From Exilibacterium tricleocarpae (GTDB lineage Bacteria > Pseudomonadota > Gammaproteobacteria > Pseudomonadales > Cellvibrionaceae): DNA of 50,542 nucleotides. The DNA lies in the NCBI RefSeq assembly GCF_007004655.1, contig NZ_ML660100.1, positions 1 through 50,542 of the forward strand, in the 5' to 3' direction. The stretch's first letter is position 1. Each line of letters opens with the position of its first letter. Both the position numbers and the translations under genes were made by a program. Shown here one piece after another: positions 1 to 8,023 of the stretch. The notes under the pieces are model-generated. The model was not told the origin of the DNA. It did no database searches and worked only from the letters and a program-made list of their open reading frames with translations.

Positions 1-27
1 GAGAAAAATCCTCGGGCAGTTGACCCA

Positions 28-122
28 AGATGAACACCTGGGTTAAAAATCCGGACGGGTGATGCGTTAGGACATTAGGTGTTCACGTTCGCCCGGAATA
101 GGTGTTCATCTTCGCCGGAATA
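28..122. repeat. IS21-type terminal repeat remnants
   Basis: Two direct copies of a sequence beginning aggtgttca and ending in ccggaata lie at 77-100 and 100-122, and the inverted form agatgaacacct is at 28-39. Serial copies of a gttca...cgccggaat unit are characteristic of the multiple end repeats of IS21-family elements. No istA or istB coding sequence accompanies them here, so this is either an end of an element outside the window or a leftover. The family assignment is from memory of the end sequences. Confidence 0.5.
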
Positions 123-124
123 CG

Positions 125-238
125 CACGATTACTACAATAATGAGCGCACCCATCAAGGCAAGCTATGTTGCGGTCGTACGCCGATGGAAACGCTCATTG
201 ATGGTAAAAAAATCTGGCAGGAAAAATTCGTGAACTGA
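125..238 (+). pseudogene. IS481-type transposase, 3' remnant
   Basis: An open stretch of 37 codons ending at a TGA (236-238) encodes HDYYNNERTHQGKLCCGRTP and then METLIDGKKIWQEKFVN. This is the C-terminal end of IS481-family DDE transposases (integrase-core type, with the NNERTHQGK and GRTPMETL motifs). The rest of the transposase is missing; IS21-like repeats abut it at 122. The following 60 bases to about 300 look like the right end of the same element, which is then cut off by the IS1380 element starting at 302. Confidence 0.7.
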
Positions 239-301
239 ATGTGACCTGACAGACACCTTCTGAAAAACCGGTAATTGTTAGGTCGGGTCTGAATTACTAC
301 A

Positions 302-1953
302 CCTGAATCCGTGATTTCGTAACGTTATCGCTAAATTCTGCGTCAAAAAAGTTCTGATCTCAGCCTGCTTCTCGTGAAAAATATTTCCAGCGCAATCGAG
401 CCCGCCCTTTTTTGTACCGTCCGCATTTTTGAGATGATTTTAAGACATTTACCCTTTCAGGCTCACCTATCAGCTTGGTCGATCAACGGATTGCTCGTTG
501 TCACACTAAGCAAATGCTAAGACCTGATATAGCTCATCCAATATGCGCCGAGATCGGCAATCTCTGCCAAAACACAGCCGATAGGCGCGCGCACTTCGAA
601 CAAGCTTTGCCGCCACAAACATCAGCTCTTGCATAACTGTCTTTATCCGCCGGCGTTTCGCTTTCTGACGCCTCGGTGAGCGTGGCTTCAATAGCCCGTT
701 TTGTCCTATCCAACGCAAGATATTGTAAACCAACATACTGCATCCTAACACCAACGCGTTGGTCGCGAACTTACCAGAGGGTAACCGCTCAATATCCAGA
801 TCCGTTTTAAACTCACTATGAAACTGTTCGGATAAACCGCGATCAGCGTAAAGCCGAATCACCTCTTTTTCTGCCAACGTTAAACTCGTCCACCAGCCAT
901 CAATATCGATCTCGGGTGTCAATAGGCGCTGACCTCGGTAATCTATGGTTCGCACTGTCACTTGCATGACTTGACGTATACTGTAATCATAACCTTTCCA
1001 GGGTCGCTCACTCTCGACACTAAATCGAGAGATTCGCTTGCCGTCCCGCTCTTCTTCCCAACAGCCATGCTGCTCGGCATAGTCTAACCACCACTCTTTA
1101 TCTTGTTGGCGAGGATTCCACTTTATAATGAAATCGACCGGCTCAACATCAGGATGCTGCTCGTTAAAGGACAACACAACGTCCATATTTTCCAGCGAAT
1201 CATTACCACCATCGAGTCTTAGCAACAGGGGGAGAGCAGTGATTTTGCGCGCATTAACTAACGCTCTGGAGAGCAAGGCGGGAGTTCCATTCTGAACATG
1301 TTGTTGACCCGCCCTCAACTCCAGTTCAAGACAATAGCCCTCTGCGCCCAAGTACGCCACCATCGGTGCATGACCTTCGAACCCCGCATACGTTCGCGAC
1401 ACCCCTTCTTTGTGACTGCCTGAGTTATCCATCATCGTCGCATCGGCGTCCAGTGGTATATGTCCACTGCTGAGGGGACGCATTTCCGGCTGGATATTCT
1501 CTAAAAAGTCCCAGCTGGCTTTCTCAACAACCGACAAAAAAACCTTCGCATGTTGATTCAGTCTTTGCCGAAAAGTCGGTTCAGAAGGCAGCTTTGCTAT
1601 CCCTAATGCCGTCATATAAAATAGTTCGCTATCAATCGTATGAATAGCTTCGAAATCGTTCTTTCCCAAACACAGTAAACCAAGATAACTCTTGATCAAG
1701 TCAGAATGTTTGATCCCATGGCGAAGTGGGATCTGCTGATCGGCCTCCCTAGTAAGGTTGGTGTAACGATGAATCGCTTGGCCAACCAGAGCCAAGCCGG
1801 AATGCCCCGTTATTTCTGATCTAGATTGTGAGAATTTTAAACGCTGCATAATTCACCCTCTTAGTGAATTTTACATAACCACAATTTAATCAAAAACACC
1901 TGTTAATTATGCTTGTAGCTTTAAATCTAGGCAATCGAAATCACGGATTCAGG
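302..1953 (-). mobile_element. IS1380-family insertion sequence, apparently complete
   Basis: A perfect 19-bp inverted repeat (acctgaatccgtgatttcg at 301-319, its complement at 1936-1954) brackets one 447-codon transposase gene, giving an element of about 1.65 kb, the usual size for IS1380. The flanking bases (taca on the left, ttgt on the right) do not form the short target duplication expected for the family. The two flanks may therefore not have been contiguous before insertion, or later recombination has changed one side. The left flank is the right end of an IS481-like remnant, so this is a nested insertion. Confidence 0.85.
506..1849 (-). CDS. IS1380-family transposase
   Basis: A 447-residue DDE transposase of the IS1380 family, full length for the group. 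It would catalyse excision and insertion of its own element by recognising the 19-bp inverted ends at 301-319 and 1936-1954. Visible family signatures are the N-terminal GHSGLALVGQ, the SDLIKSYLGLLCLGKNDFE segment, the PLDADATMMDNSGSHKEGV block with the first catalytic Asp, the LLRLDGGNDS block with a second Asp, and the YADRGLSEQFHSEFKTDLD segment with the C-terminal catalytic Glu. The ATG at 1849 follows gagggtgaatt, and AGGG there is a fair ribosome-binding site. No frameshift or internal stop is seen, so the element could still be active. Confidence 0.9.
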   Translation of the reverse strand: MQRLKFSQSRSEITGHSGLALVGQAIHRYTNLTREADQQIPLRHGIKHSDLIKSYLGLLCLGKNDFEAIHTIDSELFYMTALGIAKLPSEPTFRQRLNQHAKVFLSVVEKASWDFLENIQPEMRPLSSGHIPLDADATMMDNSGSHKEGVSRTYAGFEGHAPMVAYLGAEGYCLELELRAGQQHVQNGTPALLSRALVNARKITALPLLLRLDGGNDSLENMDVVLSFNEQHPDVEPVDFIIKWNPRQQDKEWWLDYAEQHGCWEEERDGKRISRFSVESERPWKGYDYSIRQVMQVTVRTIDYRGQRLLTPEIDIDGWWTSLTLAEKEVIRLYADRGLSEQFHSEFKTDLDIERLPSGKFATNALVLGCSMLVYNILRWIGQNGLLKPRSPRRQKAKRRRIKTVMQELMFVAAKLVRSARAYRLCFGRDCRSRRILDELYQVLAFA

Positions 1954-2028
1954 TTGTTAAGTTATCAGTGTCCCCTAGCGCCCAGTTGGGTTAAGTTGTT
2001 AAGTTATCAGTGTCCCCTAACGCCCAGT
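1953..2028. repeat. 34-bp direct repeat pair with a gtgtccccta core
   Basis: Two 34-bp copies differing at one base occupy 1953-1986 and 1995-2028; each contains gttatcagtgtcccctarcg. A shorter related stretch, ctgtcccctagcgc, is at 2639-2652 on the far side of the next gene. A more degenerate one, gttaccagtgtcgcttacgc, is at about 42904-42923. This looks like a dispersed short repeat or a trimmed mobile-element end. The first copy starts immediately at the IS1380 end. Confidence 0.7.
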
Positions 2029-2273
2029 CTCGTATCGGCTGACGACCGGGCTATTTAGCGGCCACAACATTACTTAAATAACTTCCGTCTGGAGTAACCG
2101 TCCATTTGGTTGAGATGCCGAGAGAAGTAAAAAGGTAATTTCCCCGTCAGCTTATTCTTCTGAGGTATGGCAGTTTTAATAAGTCGAAAGTCTTGATGTC
2201 CAACTTGTCCGGATAGTAACGGCGTTGGACACAGGTGATCTTTTAGTGCGTTCAGAAAAAACTGGAGGTTTTT
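2029..2273. other. intergenic, upstream of the small exported protein
   Basis: Apart from the IS1380 end and the repeat pair to its left, I see no gene in this stretch. It must carry the promoter of the gene at 2274, but I cannot pick a convincing -35/-10 pair. Confidence 0.4.
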
Positions 2274-2618
2274 ATGAAGCGTTTTATGTTGAGTGTAGTG
2301 CTATCGCTGTTCAGTTTTACATCATATTCCAATGTCGAATGTAAAGGCGAAGTAGCAGGTGTCACCTTGTCTCCCAGTGGCCAACTCCATGTGAAAAAAT
2401 TTAAAAATTGGCGTTGGATAAAAATCTGCAGTGTTCATAACACTATCAACAATACGAGCCCGGAAGCCTGTAGGGCTATTTATTCTTTGCTGTTAGCAGC
2501 CCAGGTTTCAAAAAAGGAAGTCTCGTTCTGGTTTAATGAGGGGGATTGTCAAGTGAGCAGTCAAACCCCATGGACACTTCTAAATTCTTGGTATTTCGGG
2601 CCAATGCTAGTGGATTGA
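2274..2618 (+). CDS. small exported protein, unknown function
   Basis: A 114-residue protein that I do not recognise with certainty. Residues 1 to about 19 (MKRFMLSVVLSLFSFTSYS) form a typical Sec signal peptide with two early basic residues and a hydrophobic core, so the roughly 95-residue mature protein should be periplasmic or released. The mature part has four Cys (near CKG, CSV, ACR and DCQ), enough for two disulfides, and is rich in aromatic residues at the end. The start is supported by the ribosome-binding site tggagg (2263-2268), 5 to 6 bases before the ATG. Its DNA is more AT-rich than the housekeeping genes further on. It stands alone between repeat copies (1953-2028 and 2639-2652), which suggests acquisition. 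Confidence 0.7.
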   Translation: MKRFMLSVVLSLFSFTSYSNVECKGEVAGVTLSPSGQLHVKKFKNWRWIKICSVHNTINNTSPEACRAIYSLLLAAQVSKKEVSFWFNEGDCQVSSQTPWTLLNSWYFGPMLVD

Positions 2619-2638
2619 TCCGACGTTAATAGGCGACA

Positions 2639-2652
2639 CTGTCCCCTAGCGC
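2639..2652. repeat. partial copy of the gtgtccccta repeat
   Basis: ctgtcccctagcgc matches the core of the 34-bp repeats at 1953-2028. The remaining spacer to 2902, between the small exported protein and the convergent propeller lipoprotein, shows no other feature I can support. Confidence 0.5.
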
Positions 2653-2902
2653 ACTAAATAAAAGCGTAAATTATCGATTTAGGCCGAGAATTCCAGATTC
2701 AATCGAACAGTGCGCACGGAGCCAGGTGAAAATTAACAACCTGCCAGGGACTTGACCACCACTGATATATCAGCCCCCTTAAATTCCGCATTCGCAGCCG
2801 AATCGGAGAGTGTTGTTGTAGCCAAATATAAATCGTTGATAACCAGACCAAATAGTAGCTCCACTAGCCTTGCACAGCGTCGTCCAAACTGGACGACACC
2901 AA

Positions 2903-4756
2903 TCAATACAAATAGGTCGCCCCGGACCTGAACTGCTTATCGTTGTCCTGGGCGCCATTGACACCCGCGGAATTCCCAGCCTCTGTCAAGGCCGAGGCCG
3001 CCAGGATACGCCCGTCTGAGTCGAAGCTCACCGAACTGCCGAACGAATCACTCGCACCGGTATTACTGGCTTTGAGGTAGGCCCGCTGGCGCCAGGCGCC
3101 ACCGCTGCGGTCGAATACATACACGGCGCCGGAATTTTCTGACTGTGCTGTATCATCGCTGTCGACCCCTCGACCACCGCCGTCTTCGCCAGTGGCACCG
3201 ACGGCCAGCTTATTACCATCGGCAGTCAGGCTCAGACTAAAGCCAAACTGATCCTCTCTACCGGTGTTACCGGCTTTGAGATAAGCTTCTTGGCGCCAGT
3301 CAGTCTCGCCCCGGGTAAAGATATAAACGGCCCCGGCATCCAAAGCGCTATTGTCACTCTGATCGCCATCCAGCCCGGTTGCACTACTGTCCTCACCTGT
3401 AGCGGAAACCGCCAGGGTGCCGCCATCGGCGGATAAGGCCACGGCTGCTCCAAAACGATCCTCTCTCGCAGGGCTGCTGGCTTTTATATAGGCCTCCTGG
3501 CTCCACTCAGTCCCGTTGCGCATGAACATATACACAGCGCCGGACCGATAGGCCGCAACATCGGTTTGGTCGCCGTTGACACCGCTGGCACTGCTGTTTT
3601 CGAGCCAAGCGCTGGCCGCCAGTGTGTCGCCATCGGCTGACAAGCTGACAGCCCGGCCAAAATTTGTACCGCGCCTGGTATTGCTGGCCTTGATAAACGC
3701 TTGGCGACTCCAGACGGCATTTGTTCGAGAAAAGATGTACACTGCGCCTGAATTTGCAGCAGACATATCGCTCTCATCACCATTGATGCCTGTGGCGTTA
3801 CTGTTATTGCGCTTTGCACCAACGGCGAGGGTGTTACCATCAGCCGACAGGCTGACGGCGCTGCCAAAATCTTCGTATCTTGTGGGATAGGCAGACTTTA
3901 TATAGGCCTGTTGAACCCAGCCCTCCACACCGCGGAAAAAAATATAGGCAGCGCCCGAATCCGATACAGAATTGTCACTGTCATCGCCATTGACTCCTGT
4001 TCCCCCACCGTCTTCCCCAAAGGCGCCGACAGCAAGCGTCGTACCATCGGCAGACATATCCATCGAAGTACCAAACTGATCGTAGTCATCGCTTGTATTT
4101 GCTTTGATGTAAGCTTGTTGGCTCCACTGGTTGTCGGCACTGCGCTCAAAGATGTAAACGGCGCCCGCACGGTTGCTGGAGTTGTCACTTTCGTCGCTAT
4201 CGATGCCTGTTGCCGGGCTGTCCTCACCCGCAGCGGCAATTGCCAATACCGAGCCATCGCCGGAGAGTTTTACTGCGCCACCGAAGTAGTCCTCGTAGCC
4301 GGGGTCGCCGGCCTTAATATATCCAATGGCCTCTGTCAGGGCATTATCCATTGTAATCACATCGGCACTGGTGCAACCGTGGCTATTACAGCTTTGTATC
4401 AGGTATTGGGCATTAACTCTTTCATACAATGGCACTACTTGAGTGGTACGGCCGACACCCTGGGGTATATCCTCGCCGACTTGGGTGAAACCGCTGTCAC
4501 CGTCTGTATTTTGTTGTACTCGGTAAAAGTCGGCATTCTCGACGTCTGTCCAAGTGAACTGGATTTCTTTTGTCTGTTGAAAGCCCAATGTTAGTTCTGC
4601 CGCTGCGGGAGGTCGACTGGCGGCACCGCCATCATCGCGGTCATCAGGTGTGCGGGAGCCGCCGCTGGAGCCGCCACAGGCCTGCAGCAGCGACAAGATG
4701 ATGACAGCCGGCAAAGTGCTGGCTGACCTCTTAAAACATGGCTTAAATAAATACAT
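2903..4756 (-). CDS. FG-GAP-like seven-repeat beta-propeller lipoprotein
   Basis: A 617-residue predicted lipoprotein. A lipobox (LLQAC, Cys27) ends a type II signal peptide and is followed by a flexible Gly/Ser/Asp/Pro linker. Residues about 54-135 resemble a fibronectin type III-like module (FTWTDVENADFYRVQQN). From residue 145 to the end, seven tandem repeats of about 67 residues each carry FGxxVxLSADGxTLAVxA, a GVNGDxSDNS Asp-rich loop and GAVYIFxR. Seven such repeats fit a seven-bladed integrin-alpha-like propeller with calcium-type loops. Such proteins usually act in surface adhesion or protein/carbohydrate contact; the ligand here is unknown. The ATG at 4756 is preceded by aaggttatcta on the minus strand, a usable ribosome-binding site. 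A TAACGTTA palindrome lies 22 bases upstream (4779-4786). Confidence 0.8.
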   Translation of the reverse strand: MYLFKPCFKRSASTLPAVIILSLLQACGGSSGGSRTPDDRDDGGAASRPPAAAELTLGFQQTKEIQFTWTDVENADFYRVQQNTDGDSGFTQVGEDIPQGVGRTTQVVPLYERVNAQYLIQSCNSHGCTSADVITMDNALTEAIGYIKAGDPGYEDYFGGAVKLSGDGSVLAIAAAGEDSPATGIDSDESDNSSNRAGAVYIFERSADNQWSQQAYIKANTSDDYDQFGTSMDMSADGTTLAVGAFGEDGGGTGVNGDDSDNSVSDSGAAYIFFRGVEGWVQQAYIKSAYPTRYEDFGSAVSLSADGNTLAVGAKRNNSNATGINGDESDMSAANSGAVYIFSRTNAVWSRQAFIKASNTRRGTNFGRAVSLSADGDTLAASAWLENSSASGVNGDQTDVAAYRSGAVYMFMRNGTEWSQEAYIKASSPAREDRFGAAVALSADGGTLAVSATGEDSSATGLDGDQSDNSALDAGAVYIFTRGETDWRQEAYLKAGNTGREDQFGFSLSLTADGNKLAVGATGEDGGGRGVDSDDTAQSENSGAVYVFDRSGGAWRQRAYLKASNTGASDSFGSSVSFDSDGRILAASALTEAGNSAGVNGAQDNDKQFRSGATYLY

Positions 4757-5577
4757 TAGATAACCTTATGACTTCTGTTAACGTTATTGTGAATATACTT
4801 TTGTAGACCCGTTCATAAACGACTAAACTTCGACAAGAATGGACGTAACCACGATGTTGATACCGGCTTGAGAGAACTGCACAAAACCACCTCCACGAAT
4901 CCTTTCAACTAAAACAATCCATCACCGGGCAAGCGTCGGTACTGTACTCATTTGATTCAAATTAATCCCTATTGATTAATATCAGTTTACCGATGGCTCG
5001 CTCGCCATATGTTAAAAGATGTAAAATCTGGTATTTTCTATTGTGAGGAAGTTCACAAAACTCAAATTGGGCAATGGCTAGTAGGAACCGGATGCTGAAC
5101 TAACCGGAGCGGGCTCAGTCTGGCCCCAGTTAACAGCTACGCAGCTCTGGCTACACTTTTTTACAGGTTAAGGTCCTATGTAAGCGATGGATAACTTGCG
5201 AGGGAAAACGTAGTGCCCTCAAATTATCCAGTATCTGAAATAGGGATATTTACAGCGCTTTACCAAAAAGTGTGTGTTTTAGCTGATTCGCAGTGTATGG
5301 CTTGCTCGGCGAAAAAAGTCTTTTGAGAGGAGTGCCCTGTCGCTTATCCGTATAGTTATTAATCCATATGGTTTAAGTCGATGATGCCGGCCTAACGATA
5401 AGCCTGCGCGCCGACGCCCGGCTGCACACAACTGCAACGAGTTCTGTCATATTCCATTTTCACTCTCCCGCCGAAGTGCTACCAAAGATAATAAGCTATT
5501 CTTACTGGCGGAGATGGTGACTTACCCCATTCGGTAGACACCTCTATCAATACGGCACTTGCTTTGGAGGGCAGGCT
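4757..5577. other. long divergent intergenic region
   Basis: About 820 bases between two divergently transcribed genes. I see no RNA gene and no conserved small reading frame. The left end holds the leader of the propeller lipoprotein with a TAACGTTA palindrome (4779-4786). The right end holds the ribosome-binding site ttggaggg (about 5564-5571) of the gene at 5578. The region is AT-rich between about 4950 and 5060. Confidence 0.5.
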
Positions 5578-6276
5578 ATGCGCACACCGACTATCCCCTT
5601 TCCCCTGATCATCGATGAATTGCAGACCGGCGATCTGTTTTTCTGTCGCGGCTTGATGTGGAGCAGCCGTTGGATCGAGTTTATTACCGGCAGTAAGTGG
5701 TCACATGTCGCCGTGGTGGTTAGGCCGCGGGATATCGGTATCGAAGGTGTTCCCGATGAGCCTTACCTGTGGGAGGCCACCAGTATCGAGGGTGCCGATA
5801 TTCTCACCGGCAGGCGCAAAACCGGACCTATGTTAGTGCGGATGTGGATGCGCCTGCAGGAATACCTCGACAGCGGTAACTACCGTCTGTTCGGTGTCCG
5901 CTATCTGCAGGCGCCGCGCACCCCGGACCTGTTTGACGGCTTGGCCGGCATTATCAAAGACAACGCCGTGCAGGCGTCGCGCTATCCGCAAGAGCTACAG
6001 ATGATGAAGGACTATCTACAACAGCGTTACTTTACCACCCGCCAGCAACGGACCTTTTTCTGCAGCGAACTGGTGGCGGAGACCTATACGGCCATGCAAC
6101 TGATGCCGCAGCAACCTTCGGCGCAAAGCTACGGCCCGCGCGATTTTTCCCAGCGCGGTTACCTGCCGCTGCTGAAACGCGCGGCGCTGAGTCCGGAGGT
6201 CTATCTCGGTGCGGATACCCGGGAGGAGCTGCAGCGCCAGCTCAGTGCCGTCAAAGACCGCTTTGCCCCGCAATGA
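5578..6276 (+). CDS. permuted papain-like (YiiX/NlpC-P60 superfamily) hydrolase
   Basis: A 232-residue protein of the circularly permuted papain-fold group related to YiiX/YaeF and other NlpC/P60-like enzymes, which cleave amide or ester bonds in peptidoglycan, lipids or proteins. The permuted order is visible: the catalytic His comes first in WSHVAVVV (His43), just after the GDLFFCRG strand, and the catalytic Cys follows in RTFFCSELVAETY (Cys162). There is no signal peptide or membrane segment, so it should act in the cytoplasm unless delivered by a specialised route. Ribosome-binding site ttggaggg lies upstream of the ATG. Its last 26 bases overlap, tail to tail, the end of the regulator gene on the other strand (6251-6276). 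The substrate cannot be inferred. Confidence 0.75.
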   Translation: MRTPTIPFPLIIDELQTGDLFFCRGLMWSSRWIEFITGSKWSHVAVVVRPRDIGIEGVPDEPYLWEATSIEGADILTGRRKTGPMLVRMWMRLQEYLDSGNYRLFGVRYLQAPRTPDLFDGLAGIIKDNAVQASRYPQELQMMKDYLQQRYFTTRQQRTFFCSELVAETYTAMQLMPQQPSAQSYGPRDFSQRGYLPLLKRAALSPEVYLGADTREELQRQLSAVKDRFAPQ

Positions 6277-7891
6277 CAGGCAAACCCAGCGCCTCGGCAA
6301 CCTGCCGATAGCCGGGTTGATCACTGAGATGGCGAAACATGGGATCGCACAACCAGTGCAGTAACATCGGCGCGCGCTGCTGCAGGGCGCGCTCGATATA
6401 GCCCATGGCGGCGGCGTGGTCGCTGCCGGCCACCAGGCACATGGCGGGAAACAGCGGCGAGATAAACTCCGACTCGGTGCGCCGCTGCAATTCATCGAGC
6501 AGCGCCTGTTGCCGCCCGCTTTCACCCATGCGGCCATAAATATAACCGAGCACCGCCAGCAGATGCGGGTGGCGTCGACTCAGTTCAATGGCGCGCTGGA
6601 TATACTTCTCGGCGATCGAAAACTGCCCCACTTCCGCATGGGTCGCCGCCAGCCAACCCAGGGCGCGGATATTCAGTGGCTCCATTTCGATGCAGCGCTC
6701 CAACTCGGCGATGGCCTGATCGTAGAGACCGCGCGAGCGATACACATGGCCGACGTGGATGTACAGTGGCGCCGACAGTGGGTCGAGGTCCTGAGCGCGC
6801 AGTACCAGTGCCAGGGCCTCGTCAAAGCGGCACTGCAACATACACAGATAGGAGTGCCAGGCGTAGCCCCAGCTGTAGTTTTCATCCAGGTCGAGAGCGC
6901 GGCGAAAGCCCTGCTCGGCGCGCTCGAAATCCCAGTCGAAGACCATATGGCTGTAGGCCAGCGAAGTCTGTGCCTGGGCTGACTGCTGATCCAGTTGCAC
7001 AGCCGCCTGCGCAGCGTCTCTGGCCTTTTGAAAAATATCCGCCGTCGGCATACCGGTGTACATCCCAAGCTGGTGACAGGCATCGGCGATCCCCACATAG
7101 GCGAGAGTGAAATCGGCACTGGCGTTTATCGACTGCTGAAACAGTTCCAGGCTGCTGACAATATCTTCGGGTGTGCGCTTATTCCAGAAAAAACGGCCGC
7201 GCCAGAAAGCGTGCGCGGCTTCGGTATGGGCCGTTGAAGGACAGGCGCTGTCCTCTGCCGGCGCGGCTTTCAGACGGGCGGCAATGGCGGCGGCAATGGC
7301 CGCCTGGGTGGTAAATACCTGCTGCAGCGTACAGGGGTACTCCGATACCAGCAGTTCACTGTCATCGGCACAATCGTAGACGCTGATGCGAATACGCAGT
7401 TGCTCGCCGCTGAAAGTGATCAGTCCCTGGACAATATGGGTGGCCTGCAGTTGGCGGCCGATCGCCGCCCGCCGCAGCCCCATCTCCTGCAGCCGTCGCG
7501 GCGATTCCGGCGCCAGCACCTGCAGGCGGTGAGCGTTGGTCAGCACCTGAATAATAGCCTCCCCCAGCCCCTGGGCGACATAGCGCCGGCACGTCTCGGT
7601 GCCGGCGCTGCGAAACGGCAGTACTGCGATACGCGGTCCGTGTCGCCGGCTCGTTTGGCCGCCGTTTTTCGATTGCAACTCGGCCTGCAGGAACAGCGTC
7701 GAAGCCTCGGTGCGATTGCTGACCTCGAGCCGTTCGATAATGGTGGCGACATGGTTTTTGACCGTACCGCGGGCGATGCCCAACAGCTCGCCGATATCGA
7801 CGTTGGTAAAGCCCTTGGCCACCAGGCTGAGAATTTCCCGCTGGCGTCCGGTCAGCGCAGCGGTCTGCAAACTCTGCAAAGCTGTATCCAT
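6251..7891 (-). CDS. LuxR-HTH / TolB-like / TPR regulator
   Basis: A 546-residue fusion protein from the ATG at 7891. Residues 12-68 are a LuxR/GerE helix-turn-helix (LTGRQREILSLVAKGFTN followed by RGTVKNHVATIIERLEVSNR). Residues about 85-215 resemble the TolB-like domain seen in adenylate-cyclase-type and CadC-type regulators (RIAVLPFRSAG, QGLGEAIIQVL, ATHIVQGLITFSGEQLRIRI, VFTTQAAIAAAIAARL). The remainder is tetratricopeptide repeats (for example AQTSLAYSHMVFDWDFERAE). It is most likely a DNA-binding transcription regulator sensing through its TPR/TolB part, without a receiver domain. The ATG at 7891 has a GGA six bases before it; an in-frame ATG at 7909 is possible, and the longer reading frame to 7999 has no support. 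It diverges from the gene at 8024 and may control it. Confidence 0.8.
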   Translation of the reverse strand: MDTALQSLQTAALTGRQREILSLVAKGFTNVDIGELLGIARGTVKNHVATIIERLEVSNRTEASTLFLQAELQSKNGGQTSRRHGPRIAVLPFRSAGTETCRRYVAQGLGEAIIQVLTNAHRLQVLAPESPRRLQEMGLRRAAIGRQLQATHIVQGLITFSGEQLRIRISVYDCADDSELLVSEYPCTLQQVFTTQAAIAAAIAARLKAAPAEDSACPSTAHTEAAHAFWRGRFFWNKRTPEDIVSSLELFQQSINASADFTLAYVGIADACHQLGMYTGMPTADIFQKARDAAQAAVQLDQQSAQAQTSLAYSHMVFDWDFERAEQGFRRALDLDENYSWGYAWHSYLCMLQCRFDEALALVLRAQDLDPLSAPLYIHVGHVYRSRGLYDQAIAELERCIEMEPLNIRALGWLAATHAEVGQFSIAEKYIQRAIELSRRHPHLLAVLGYIYGRMGESGRQQALLDELQRRTESEFISPLFPAMCLVAGSDHAAAMGYIERALQQRAPMLLHWLCDPMFRHLSDQPGYRQVAEALGLPVIAGQSGL

Positions 7892-8023
7892 CGCTCGTCC
7901 ATAGGCCATGCGGCATATAGTGGAAAAGGGGGGCTTCCCACAGTATAGCCGACGACGGCAACCGTTGCGGCGCCGCCAAAAAATCAACCATACAGACACT
8001 TATCGAGTGTAAGGAGAATCACC

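Noticed and set aside
320-327. TAACGTTA palindrome identical to the mannan operator core
   Set aside because: It lies inside the left end of the IS1380 element, next to the terminal inverted repeat, and is far from any gene it could control; most likely chance.
2779-2964. A 61-codon minus-strand frame at the end of the propeller gene
   Set aside because: It overlaps the propeller coding end in another frame and has no start signal.
3911-4594. A 227-codon plus-strand frame
   Set aside because: It is antisense to the repeated coding sequence of the propeller lipoprotein and is a by-product of that repeat.
7910-7999. Extended N-terminus of the LuxR-TPR regulator
   Set aside because: The extra residues are Arg/Cys/Trp-rich without family similarity, have no ribosome-binding site, and cover the likely shared promoter with the gene at 8024.
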